From: Ficedula albicollis
Lineage: Eukaryota > Chordata > Aves > Passeriformes > Muscicapidae
NCBI RefSeq assembly: GCF_000247815.1
Contig: NC_021673.1
Span: 36,161,194-36,225,193 of the forward strand
Length of the DNA: 64,000 nt
Direction: 5' to 3'
Shown: positions 49,801 to 60,951 of the stretch, in pieces
Layout: the number at the start of each line of letters is the position of its first letter
Position numbering within the stretch: the stretch's first letter is position 1
Notes under the pieces: model-generated
Databases searched by the model: none
The model's input: only the letters and a program-made list of their open reading frames with translations
Told to the model about the DNA's origin: nothing
Program-made: the position numbers and the translations under genes

Positions 49801-51822
49801 CATGATCCATCTGTCTCCAGAGAACTCCAGCCCAGGATTTGCAAAGGGGAATCCCCTTCTCAGCAGCACTGTGGATTGTGCTCTGAGGGAGGGCAAGGGT
49901 AGGAAAAGGAAGCACCAAAAGGTTGAGACATTTGGTTACTACTACTTTTGACCTTGGCATGGCTAGCTGGCTGCTTCTTATGCATTTTTGTGGGGAGGCT
50001 GCATCTTCATAAAAATCAGAGTTAACAGACTGCTGCTGCTGGCCTTGGCTTTCATTTCCCTTTTCATCTTGCTTGCACACTTCTCAGGCTCTGCAAAAAA
50101 GGCTTCCAGAGATGGGTGGATAATATCCAACTATGACAAAAGCTTTCAACAGTCATCTAATGTTCCAAATGAGTAACTCAGTGTGGAACACAAAGACCAT
50201 AGGATGAAGTGCCAACAACGATTGTATCCAACCTTTCCCAAAAAGCTGCCACAACATGCACAGTTCTGCCTTGCCAAGTAACCTGAGACTGAAAAGTGAT
50301 TCCCCACCAGTCTTCAGGAGATAAGCAGAAGAGTCACACAATTCACACTGGCATGCCACAGACCAACAAATCATCACGTGGTTCTCACAATATTTGGATT
50401 TTGTGCCACTCTTACATACTGATGGCATAGCAGAATCATTGGTGAGTGGATAACAAGAGTTTGCTACGTTCATGTCATTTTATGAAACCTGTTTCTCAGC
50501 CAGTCAAGGGGATTTGAAGAATAAAGTATGCCGTTCACCTTTTTTCTTTTTCCAATTAAAATAACAGCAGCCAAATACTTAATGCAAGAAGATTAAATGC
50601 ATGTGAATTATTTCCTGAGGTCCTTTTCTCATTTCAGTATGAAAAATGTAGCCGAAGTTGTGGGAGAGCCTGAAAAAATGGCCAATTTGCTCATGTGCCA
50701 TGTTTTAATCACTGTCTAAACCTGTTGGAATAGTATTTCCTTGAAAGTAGCAGTAAAAAGCATATTCTAGAAAAGCTTGATAAAAGTCTGTAAGCAATGC
50801 AATTAAATACTTCAAAACCTGCAAGAGAGAAAGACACCAAACTCTGTTTTGCTTTAAAGTCAGCTAGATAAAATCATATGTCCAAGTAACAGAGAAAAAC
50901 CCACAACCTAATCTCCAAACCATAGCACAGAGAAAAAACACTGAGGAAAAAATCCCATGTCCTATACTCAAGCAGCAAAAATGTTTTCATAAGATTTTGC
51001 ACATTTTATCTTTAGTAAAATAATATGAATTAGTTAAAATCCCTGCTGAAACAATCTGGAATATAACATGATTTGAGAGGAGGAAGCAGCAAGAGTTTTG
51101 ATCCCTCCAGAGGACTAAGTCTAATATAGTAATCTGTTTTGAAAGGCTTTCTAGCCAGAAGTTCCTCTAATGCAGCAACTGCCTCATATCTGTCATTTTT
51201 CAAAAAGATGAACTGGTGGAAATTGTCCATTCCCTGTTCCAGCATGAACAGTGCATGATGAAGAGTAAGTCATCATTTGGAAATAATCACCTTCCCTCTG
51301 TTCCCTCCAGTTTCATCCAGCAATTCCAGTAGCCCTCTTAAAATTAGATTTATATCAGAAAATGTTTTCCCAGGAAATCTTTGGCTTTGTAATGCTACTG
51401 CATATAGTAAAGGGCTACATATATAGATAATGCCACCAACATGATCTCTGGCACCTAATTTTCAAAACCAGCTTCTGGAAACTAGTGACAAAATCAGCTT
51501 TCATAATAAATCCACCTGCTTTGGCTGCCACAGTAAACAAACATGCAGCTATGATAGGGCAACAGGAGCTTGAGTCCAAGCTAGTGTCCTGGATTGACAG
51601 CATTTTTCACCTATGTGCTACAATGCAATGCAAAAGTCGTTCAGCTGTGTAGTTCTGTATCTGTTTCCTTTTCCTTAAAGTTTAATCTTCTGGATTTCCT
51701 GAGGATGTAAAGCTTTTTCTTGTGATAATTATCTTAAATGGCTGATTTATACAAAAACTCAATTGCAGTTTAATACTGTCTCTAAATAAAAGGGCTTCCT
51801 TCAGGGTTTGTTTTTTTTTTTT
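46803..51822. other. Intergenic, nothing recognised
   Basis: About 5 kb, AT-rich. The open frames on either strand (up to 134 codons at 49676-50080) have no recognisable domain. I looked here for reverse-strand carboxypeptidase (CPVL) exons and saw none. Confidence 0.45.
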
Positions 51823-52328
51823 TGTGGGTTTTTTGATTTTTTTGTTTTGTTTTTGTTTGTTTATTTGGGGTTTTTTGTTGGTTTTGCTTTTGCTTTTGTT
51901 TTTTAATTAATGTATTTATGTGTATAATCTAAATTTAAAACGTCAAAGAAAAAAAAAATACGTTGGCACAATAGTTGTTTGAGTTTATGTACCATGAGCA
52001 TGCATTTGCTTCTGCAAAGTGGTGGAATGGGCTCTCTAGCTCTTTCTGCTCTTTGATGCTTTGGTTTTTTTTTTTTTTTTTTTTTGTGGGTTTTCTGTTT
52101 GATTTTTTTGTTTTGTTTTTGTTTGTTTATTTGGGGTTTTTTGTTGGTTTTGCTTTTGCTTTTGTTTTTTAATTAATGTATTTATGTGTATAATCTAAAT
52201 TTAAAACGTCAAAGAAAAAAAAAATACGTTGGCACAATAGTTGTTTGAGTTTATGTACCATGAGCATGCATTTGCTTCTGCAAAGTGGTGGAATGGGCTC
52301 TCTAGCTCTTTCTGCTCTTTGATGCTTT
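51823..52328. repeat. Tandem duplication of a roughly 265-bp unit ending in poly-T
   Basis: The stretch from the GT/T-rich run (tgtgggttttttgattttt) through ttaaaacgtcaaagaaaaaa and gtggtggaatgggctctcta to gatgcttt is present twice (51823 and 52085; gatgct at 52055 and 52321). The junction is a T-run of about 20 bases, which suggests slippage or unequal pairing at the T-tract. Confidence 0.94.
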
Positions 52329-52598
52329 AGAGCAGCAAAAGGCAGTGAGTACCCAGCCAGTGGAGCTGGGGTGATTTCCAGCATCACCTGGGCAGGTGGG
52401 AAAAAGCATTGAGGCTCATGGACCTTGGAAATGGTGAAGGCAACAAATGCAAGAAGCTGCAGGAGCCTCAGCGGTGAATTTTGGGCAAACAAATAAGAAA
52501 TTGCAGAGAGGGCCAAAATTGCCAACTCTGGGGCATTCAGAAGAGTGAATAAAATTCAACCATCCGTCAACGAGATGTGACTGAGGCTGGAGGAGAGA

Positions 52599-54068
52599 CC
52601 TTCCTTCCTTCCTTCCTTCCTTCCTTCCTTCCTTCCTTCCTTCCTTCCTTCCTTCCTTCCTTCCTTCCTTCCTTCCTTCCTTCCTTCCTTCCTTCCTTCC
52701 TTCCTTCCTTCCTTCCTTCCTTCCTTCCTTCCTTCCTTCCTTCCTTCCTTCCTTCCTTCCTTCCTTCCTTCCTTCCTTCCTTCCTTCCTTCCTTCCTTCC
52801 TTCCTTCCTTCCTTCCTTCCTTCCTTCCTTCCTTCCTTCCTTCCTTCCTTCCTTCCTTCCTTCCTTCCTTCCTTCCTTCCTTCCTTCCTTCCTTCCTTCC
52901 TTCCTTCCTTCCTTCCTTCCTTCCTTCCTTCCTTCCTTCCTTCCTTCCTTCCTTCCTTCCTTCCTTCCTTCCTTCCTTCCTTCCTTCCTTCCTTCCTTCC
53001 TTCCTTCCTTCCTTCCTTCCTTCCTTCCTTCCTTCCTTCCTTCCTTCCTTCCTTCCTTCCTTCCTTCCTTCCTTCCTTCCTTCCTTCCTTCCTTCCTTCC
53101 TTCCTTCCTTCCTTCCTTCCTTCCTTCCTTCCTTCCTTCCTTCCTTCCTTCCTTCCTTCCTTCCTTCCTTCCTTCCTTCCTTCCTTCCTTCCTTCCTTCC
53201 TTCCTTCCTTCCTTCCTTCCTTCCTTCCTTCCTTCCTTCCTTCCTTCCTTCCTTCCTTCCTTCCTTCCTTCCTTCCTTCCTTCCTTCCTTCCTTCCTTCC
53301 TTCCTTCCTTCCTTCCTTCCTTCCTTCCTTCCTTCCTTCCTTCCTTCCTTCCTTCCTTCCTTCCTTCCTTCCTTCCTTCCTTCCTTCCTTCCTTCCTTCC
53401 TTCCTTCCTTCCTTCCTTCCTTCCTTCCTTCCTTCCTTCCTTCCTTCCTTCCTTCCTTCCTTCCTTCCTTCCTTCCTTCCTTCCTTCCTTCCTTCCTTCC
53501 TTCCTTCCTTCCTTCCTTCCTTCCTTCCTTCCTTCCTTCCTTCCTTCCTTCCTTCCTTCCTTCCTTCCTTCCTTCCTTCCTTCCTTCCTTCCTTCCTTCC
53601 TTCCTTCCTTCCTTCCTTCCTTCCTTCCTTCCTTCCTTCCTTCCTTCCTTCCTTCCTTCCTTCCTTCCTTCCTTCCTTCCTTCCTTCCTTCCTTCCTTCC
53701 TTCCTTCCTTCCTTCCTTCCTTCCTTCCTTCCTTCCTTCCTTCCTTCCTTCCTTCCTTCCTTCCTTCCTTCCTTCCTTCCTTCCTTCCTTCCTTCCTTCC
53801 TTCCTTCCTTCCTTCCTTCCTTCCTTCCTTCCTTCCTTCCTTCCTTCCTTCCTTCCTTCCTTCCTTCCTTCCTTCCTTCCTTCCTTCCTTCCTTCCTTCC
53901 TTCCTTCCTTCCTTCCTTCCTTCCTTCCTTCCTTCCTTCCTTCCTTCCTTCCTTCCTTCCTTCCTTCCTTCCTTCCTTCCTTCCTTCCTTCCTTCCTTCC
54001 TTCCTTCCTTCCTTCCTTCCTTCCTTCCTTCCTTCCTTCCTTCCTTCCTTCCTTCCTTCCTTCCTTCC
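52599..54068. repeat. Giant perfect (CCTT)n tetranucleotide array, 1,470 bp
   Basis: About 367 copies of CCTT (GAAG on the other strand) run without a single visible interruption. The left boundary is ...ggaggagaga and the right boundary is ctccatcactgattttt. It is a pure pyrimidine/purine tract with mirror symmetry, a class able to form triplex (H-)DNA. Open frames over 500 codons on both strands (PSFL and KEGR repeats) are by-products of the absence of stops and should not be annotated as proteins. Confidence 0.99.
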
Positions 54069-55027
54069 CTCCATCACTGATTTTTAACAAAAGGAGATGT
54101 TTAAAGGTCTATGTTGCCCTGTTGCCCATAGCAAACACATTTTCAGTAAAAGAACATAACATTTCATCAGAGAGGTTTATTTATTCTCATTTAATTTTTA
54201 TGCCAAGTAATTATTAAATCTAGTCAAATTCTAAAAATGTTGCCCTTTACATTGGGAGTAAGTGTGTGATGTCATCTGTAATTAAAAAAACACTTGAAAG
54301 CAAACTTTGGTTCATACCTGAGGAAGTGACTCATCTAAGAACAGGAGAGAGAAGTGACAGAATTATTTCTTCGTGAAAATTTTATTTAGAGAGAAGGAAA
54401 GTCACAGCAAGCAGCCATAAAACATGACAATGGCTGGAAATTAATTCAGACATGTAGAAAACTAAAGCATATTGCACAGGGCTTGAGCTAATTATAATCA
54501 GTAAGTTTAAACCAGTCCTGGCTTTTGAACGAGCCTGAACCAGTTGGTTTGGATTTGCACTCTGCACAGATAAGGTGAGTGATACCTGCCCCAGCATGTG
54601 TTCAGTCAGGATGTGTGCACTTGTTCAGTCCCCATTTCCAGCTTGAAGCATGCAAGATATATTCCATGACAAGAACTGTGCTCCATTTCGGAGAGCAAAG
54701 CATGCATCACTCATCAGCACAGAAGTTGTGCAGCTAAGAAGCTTTGTAATTAAGAACCCTCACAATTGCATCCCATAATTTATTCATAGTATCAATTACA
54801 GAATTCCTGGTAGAGGAAGTCAAACTAATTATATTTTTTAAAATTTAAATTAGTTTCTTCTGCTCAATTAAGGGAAGCCAGAAACTCTTCAGGGTACCCA
54901 TACTGCCAGTGGCAAAGTGTAATAGCTTTGCAGTGAGACAGTCAGCTGGAGCAGCTGCTAAAGAACACTCTGCAAAACAAAAAGCACCAGTAAAACAATG
55001 TCAGCCAGCTTCATCTTGGACAGTGTT
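54069..55027. other. Intergenic, nothing recognised
   Basis: About 960 bp of AT-rich unique-looking DNA to the right of the CCTT array, without gene or known repeat signature. Confidence 0.45.
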
Positions 55028-55171
55028 GGCTCAGCCTGCTGAGTGCTACTGGCTTTGTATATGGTTGTAATTCTGCAACTTTAAAAACAGACAAAATGAG
55101 GCTCAGCCTGCTGAGTGCTACTGGCTTTGTATATGGTTGTAATCCTGCAACTTTAAAAACAGACACAATGA
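55028..55171. repeat. 72-bp tandem duplication (2 copies)
   Basis: Copies begin ggctcagcctgctgagtgct at 55028 and 55100. Both end with aaaacagacaaaatga or its one-base variant. They differ at only a couple of positions. Confidence 0.94.
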
Positions 55172-55290
55172 GCAATATATTCAAGAACTGCAGTCTGCCT
55201 TTCAGGGTGTTGAATAACCCATCTCTGACAGCAATATATTCAAGAACTGCAGTCTGCCTTTCCGGGTGTTGAATAACCCATCTTTGACCT
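55172..55290. repeat. 59-bp tandem duplication (2 copies), adjacent to the 72-bp duplication
   Basis: Copies begin gcaatatattcaagaactgc at 55172 and 55231 and contain gtgttgaataacccatct. They directly follow the 72-bp duplication and are unrelated to it in sequence. Confidence 0.94.
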
Positions 55291-56895
55291 GATGAATACA
55301 TGCAGATGGTTGCTTGTAAGGTGTGTGTTAGGGACACACTCATTCTAGACCTAAATCGTCTTCTGTGTCCTCCTCATCACCTAACAATCAGCAGAGGACA
55401 ATTTCCTGGGGCAGACCCCTCAGATGCATGAACTGAGGGGATAGTTTTGGCCCTGCAATCCAAGAGTGCAGCTGAGTTGTGTGTTTGTGTCATCCCAATG
55501 TGATGTGGGTCCTGTCACACCCTCCTCACTGGCACTGGTGGCTCAGGGGCTGAATTCAGCAGAACTCCCCCCTTGCACCCTGGGCTGCATCACTGCCTCC
55601 CCTGTCCTCGTTTGACTGGGTCAAGGGCATCACTGCAGCTTTTTTGTGGAGCTGGAGGGAGAAGGGAACCTTAAGTTTTCACATCAAATGAAAGCTGCTT
55701 CATTTATATTAGATCCTCTAAAAAATCCACAATTACTTGCAAGGAGAGTGATACAACAAGCAGCATTTCTGATAATGCTGTGGGCATTTTCTGACTTTGG
55801 TACTTTCCAGTACCAAATAAAAAAGCTCTGGGCATGTACTTCATCTGCAACAGCTTGTGCCCTGATAACAGAGCAGAGGGCCCCAGGACCCATCACAGCA
55901 GTTATTACAGGACATTCCTTCTCATATCCCACACAGTGAGTTACAGCAAGCTGTATTATAAATCCAGCTGTATTTTTAGGTGCATTAGTGGTCGCTTGAC
56001 TACAACTGAGTCTGGTCAGAGTTCAGATGCTTGGTGGAGTTCTTTTTCTCATTCCTCACTTTCCTCCTAAGAGCTAGGATATTTCACTCAAAAACCTCTG
56101 CCCTGCAATTTCCATCTAGTGATTGGAACAAGGAGAGTCTGTGTGTGTGTGTGTGTATGTGTGTGTGTGTGTGTATTTCTCTCAGGAAAAAATTCCAGGA
56201 AAAAATTATATACTACCAAGTAGTTTATTGTATTTACTAATTACAAAGACAGCAGGTTACCAGATCAAGCAAAACCAGCACCTCATCTTGGATCCATTCC
56301 TTGTGATGAAACATTAACTTTTGGTAAAAACTCCTCAGTGTCTGGATCATTGATTTCTGCATGACTAGAAGATGGGATATAGGCAGTATGTAACCAGCAG
56401 GGAAACTTATTTCTGCACAGAAAAAAGGACCAGAGACTATGTGGTTAGAAGTTCTTGTATGCATTAATGCAGCTTAGAAGGCTTTCTTGTCTTCATCATA
56501 TCTTCAGCTAAAAACTGTGCAACTACAGTCCCGTTGTGCAAAGTGTGGTTTCTCACATGGGTGAAATCATTCAGTCTGGGACCAAAAAGTTTCCCACAAT
56601 CACTCTAGTCCTCAGGCTCCTTTTCTAAGGGAAAGTTTATGTGAACAGAGTAAAAAGTACGTCAAAAAATGCAATCAGCACCTATTTCCAACATCACAAT
56701 TATCACATAAAGAAAAGCCTCTCCTGATGTTTGAAATCCCTCTTAGCACTTCCAAGTTCTACATCATTTGATGCATTTCATCATATTTTTTGTCAGAAAA
56801 GAGGAAACGGCAAGAGCAAACTAACCCAAATACCTCTTGTGACCCAGAGAATTACTTGTTTTCTAACAGAAGGGAAGGTGAAAGATTTTCTTTGC
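55291..56895. other. Intergenic, nothing recognised
   Basis: About 1.6 kb. Overlapping short frames on both strands at 55.65-55.94 kb have no domain. A (GT)n microsatellite lies at 56141-56174. Confidence 0.45.
56141..56174. repeat. (GT)n microsatellite
   Basis: About 17 GT dinucleotides with one interrupting GTAT. Confidence 0.95.
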
Positions 56896-57013
56896 AGAAC
56901 AGTCATGCTTCAGTTACCACGTCTGCAATCCAACTTTCTCCCAAGAGAAAATGTAGAACAGTCATGCTTCAGTTACCACGTCTGCAGTCCCACTTTCTCC
57001 CAAGAGAAAATGC
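56896..57013. repeat. 59-bp tandem duplication (2 copies)
   Basis: Copies begin agaacagtcatgcttcagtt at 56896 and 56955 and contain ccacgtctgca and ctcccaagagaaaatg. There are two or three substitutions between them. Confidence 0.94.
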
Positions 57014-57902
57014 CACAGGGAAGCAAAGGTGATACACATTGTCTTTCCTCCCACTCTGTGAGAAAGGGAGGGAGTAGCTATTTAAATTTACATTTTATGC
57101 ATGCCGGGCAATGAATTGAGGGTAATTGTATCAAACCCACTCCCAGCAGTATTTTAGTGTATTCCTTGTCATTTGAGCTCCGTGATCACAAGGTCTTTGC
57201 TTCTGGTCTGTATCATGGGATGCAAAAATGTAGTTTATACAAAAGGGCTGAATCACCTGAAATATAAATTAAAATGTTAGTCTTCTAAATATCTCTTTCT
57301 AGCAAAATATCCAAACTTTGAGGTGAGTTTATGTCTTCCATCAGTTATTTATATAATAACTTGCTATCAGCCCACGTCATATGTCTGAGCTCCTTTCAGA
57401 TGCAACACTTACAACTAGAAGTCTTCTAAGAATTGCTTTTTCCCTTTTTGGATAATTCCATAGAGAGTATGAACATCTTCTGACAGACCTAAATAAACCA
57501 GTAATCAACAAATGATGCATGTAATATCATTTTCAAGCTAGGAAGTCTCTAAAAAAGCAGATTTATATGGGGACCTGTATATGTAGTTATGACATACTCC
57601 TATAAAAAATGTTGTCTCATTATTGTAAAAATTCAGAATGATCCTGTCTCTAGAAGGAATTACACCAGTTATGGGGCATGTCATCAGATACCACATTTCA
57701 GCCTCTAATTTCATGTCCAAATGCCAAAAAATCATGAGCACCAGTTTTCATGGGTTTGACTTCAAGTACCAAGATCAGATCAAAATCTTTATCATTTATG
57801 CTGGTCATAGCAATTCTGAGCGAGTCCACTGCAATCCTCAAATAACCCCTACTGTAAGGGGAAATGCCTTCACAGAAACTGAAGTGGAGGGGAGGTAAGA
57901 CC
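57014..57902. other. Intergenic, nothing recognised
   Basis: About 890 bp, AT-rich, with no gene or repeat family recognised. Confidence 0.45.
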
Positions 57903-58163
57903 ACAACCATGCAATAAAGCTGTTTCTGATGTGCATGGAAAGGAATTCCAGACAAAGCTCTAGTAAAAACAAAAAAAAAAACAAAAAAAAACAACTGGGT
58001 TTGGATAAAAAAAAACAAAACAAAACAAAAAAAAACAACTGCGTTTGGATACAACCATGCAATAAAGCTGTTTCTGATGTGCATGGAAAGGAATTCCAGA
58101 CAAAGCTCTAGTAAAAACAAAAAAAAAAACAAAAAAAAACAACTGGGTTTGGATAAAAAAAAA
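57903..58163. repeat. 148-bp tandem duplication with A-rich (CAAAA) junctions
   Basis: The block acaaccatgcaataaagctg starts at 57903 and 58051. Each copy ends in an A-rich tract interrupted by C, followed by aacaactgggtttggat. An extra partial copy of that end (caactgcgtttggat) sits in the first unit, so the A-tract part was itself multiplied. Confidence 0.93.
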
Positions 58164-60757
58164 CTATCAATAAACTCATTAATATATCAAAATGTTCTCA
58201 CTAACAGTGTCTGGTAGTTTAAGCTTATACATAAATGAGTGTGTAAGTCAAATACTATGTGCTTGAGTAGCCCCTTTGAAATCAGTGCAGCTCCTCCTCC
58301 TCTTGGATCAGCAGACACTGAAATGCATGACCACATGGCAAGGATAAACCAAATTTTACACTAGCTGCATTTAGGCTATTTCCTAGTGCTGGTATAAGAC
58401 ATTTATTTACATTGAAACATGTTTTTTTGCTTGTACACCAACTGGGTGGCATAGCATGGTCATTTCTTTGAATCTTACTGAGAGCTTGCCTGGCAATAAA
58501 AGACATTATAGAAGTTAATATATTCTTTAATATTCTGAGAGAGGGAAGGAAGATGGTTTGTATTATTATATAGCAAACCTGATAATATCTGGAGGAAAAA
58601 TCACTGTAAACCAAGATGGATGGGTGCATTTAAAATACAACCCCTACAATAAAAAATTTTCTTCTACATGAATTTGTTTTCTAGGTCTGGTAAGTTTAAT
58701 TTTCAATCTCCTTCCAAGTATTAGTATTAAATGACTGTTTAGATTTTTTATATCAAATCCACAGTGAGAGAAGCAAACACTTCCATATTACTAGTTCAAT
58801 AATCAGGCACAGGATGTTCCCTCACACCTGGATGGAATAGAATTACTTTTTAATTTAAGGAGTTTCATATTTGCAGCCTAACTCTAGTATAGGGAGGAGT
58901 CAAAGGTTGTCTGTTCTTCGTGGAAGTTAATTTATGACTACTTATACAGTGTAGAACAGGTCTGTTAAGATTTATAATTACTTATATTTCCTCACAAGCA
59001 TTAAATACACCTTTCTGTCTTTCATTCTCTGTAGTGGACTAAGGTCTGCACTTAACCTCAGAGTTAAAATTCAGTCTGAACTGAATTATTCTGCTCTCCC
59101 ATGAATAATGGAGTTTCCCTTTCTTCCCCATTCTCCCCCTGCACCTCCACTCCCCCACTTCCTTAACACTAGATTCTGTATGGTTTAGTTTCTGGGTACA
59201 ATTCAATTTGAAATAGTTAGATATCTATGAATTCACGACATTTTTAAGCCTGCATTCAACAATACTCAAATTCGTGCCCAGTTCAAGGTGTTCTCAGAGA
59301 AGCTTTCCAGTTTGGATTTTATTTCAAAAGACTTGAAACTGATGTTTTTCAAAGGGATCTCTGCTTTGCTTCCAGCCTTAAAAGTAGGGCTAAGGGAAGG
59401 CTTATATATGTTTATGAGTAAAAAATCCCTGCAGCGCTGAAGTGGACTGAACTTACCTGTGTTACTATTGCAGTAAAAAATACTCACTAGAAGACAAATT
59501 CCATTATTTCAGGCACAATGCAAATAAATAGAGCAAAAACAGGCTTTTCCACACAATTAACAGCTTCAAGAATAGTTTTATAGATAGTTTCAACTGTTAT
59601 TTTATAATTACACTAGAAGAAAATTTCAACTATGTTGAGTGTTAGCTAATGATCACAAAATTTCTCATTCCAAGCAATGGTAATGAAATTTATTTTCATC
59701 CACAGCAATCAATAGATGTTGAATTATCATTTGTGTCCAGCTTCTACCATAGAAAAGAAGAAGTCCCTAAGTTTGATCTTGTCTTATGAAATGGCCTGTC
59801 ATAAATTGCTGTGAAGTCTTTTAGCTTGTTTAGATTTAGTCTGGGTGATTAGCAGAAGTTTAAAGTGAGTAATAACACTATTTATTTCACTGTTTTAACA
59901 GAGACCTTGCTCAGTTTTTCTCCTTGGCTCCCCATTTCCCCCAGGCCTTCCATTTCTGAACACCAAAGCTTGTGGTCACATGAAAAAGCATCGAGTTGGG
60001 TTCAGAGTTGGTCTGGAACACCTTGTATTGCTCTATGACATTTCTGTCACAAATTAGTCCTTTAAGATGACAGCCTGAAACAGTAGGCTCAGAAAAAATA
60101 GATTAATGATACCTTCACAGTCACACCGAGCTTCAGAACAGATATCCCTTTTCTAGCACACTGTGATAGCTTTTATTACTCACACCAGTCTAATAGGTGA
60201 AGGAATCTCTTGAATACACAATATCACAGACAAAAAAGCTTCCTTTTAAGGATTCACACATTACTTCATTTTTACTGAGGCAAAGATTAATGGATCAGAT
60301 AGTGTAAATCAGCTTTGTAGTGTTCTTTATTTTTTTATTGTGAGATTATGAAAGCCACCTTTAAACATTTGTTATCTTTCTATTTGACACCTTGCTATTC
60401 AAAACATTTATTTTCCATGAGTATTGTGACATTGAGAGAAGAGAAAGAGCAGCCCTGCAGAAAGGGATCTGGAGGTGCTGGCCAGCAATGGGCTGAGCAG
60501 GAACCAGCAGTGTGCCCATCCTGGGGAAGCAAGTCCAATGGCACAAGTCTGAAACAGAGAGGAAAGTTTTGTTGGGGAAGGTAAAATCCTTTATTTGGTA
60601 AGTTTGGAATTGGCTTCTGAAAGTAAAGACACAAACAAACAAAACTGAAGGCCTTTGGAGAATGCCCCCTGTCACACTTTCAGACCTGGACATCCCAAAA
60701 TTTAGCCCCCCAAACAGGAGCCAAACTTTGTTTTCAGCCATACAAATATCTTCTTAC
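58164..60757. other. Intergenic, nothing recognised
   Basis: About 2.6 kb, AT-rich. No exon, CR1 end or LTR was recognised. The minus-strand open frames (115 codons at 58282-58629; 126 codons at 60361-60741) lack motifs. Confidence 0.45.
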
Positions 60758-60951
60758 TGGAGGTGAACAATGGTAGATACAATTTTTGAAAAGACAGGCT
60801 GCCTATATGTGGACATAGGTACACAGGTGTTTATCTGACCTGCCTCCTACAGTGGAGGTGAACAATGGTAGATACAATTTTTGAAGAAAAGACAGGCTGC
60901 CTGTATGTGGACATAGATACACAGGTGTTTATCTGACCTGCCTCCTACAGT
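60758..60951. repeat. 95-bp tandem duplication (2 copies)
   Basis: Copies begin tggaggtgaacaatggtaga at 60758 and 60853 and end cctgcctcctacagt. A small insertion (gaa) and a few substitutions separate them. Confidence 0.94.

Noticed and set aside
52416..54217. Open frames over 500 codons on both strands (KEGR and PSFL repeats)
   Set aside because: Pure CCTT repeat lacks stop codons in every frame; the products are by-products of the microsatellite.
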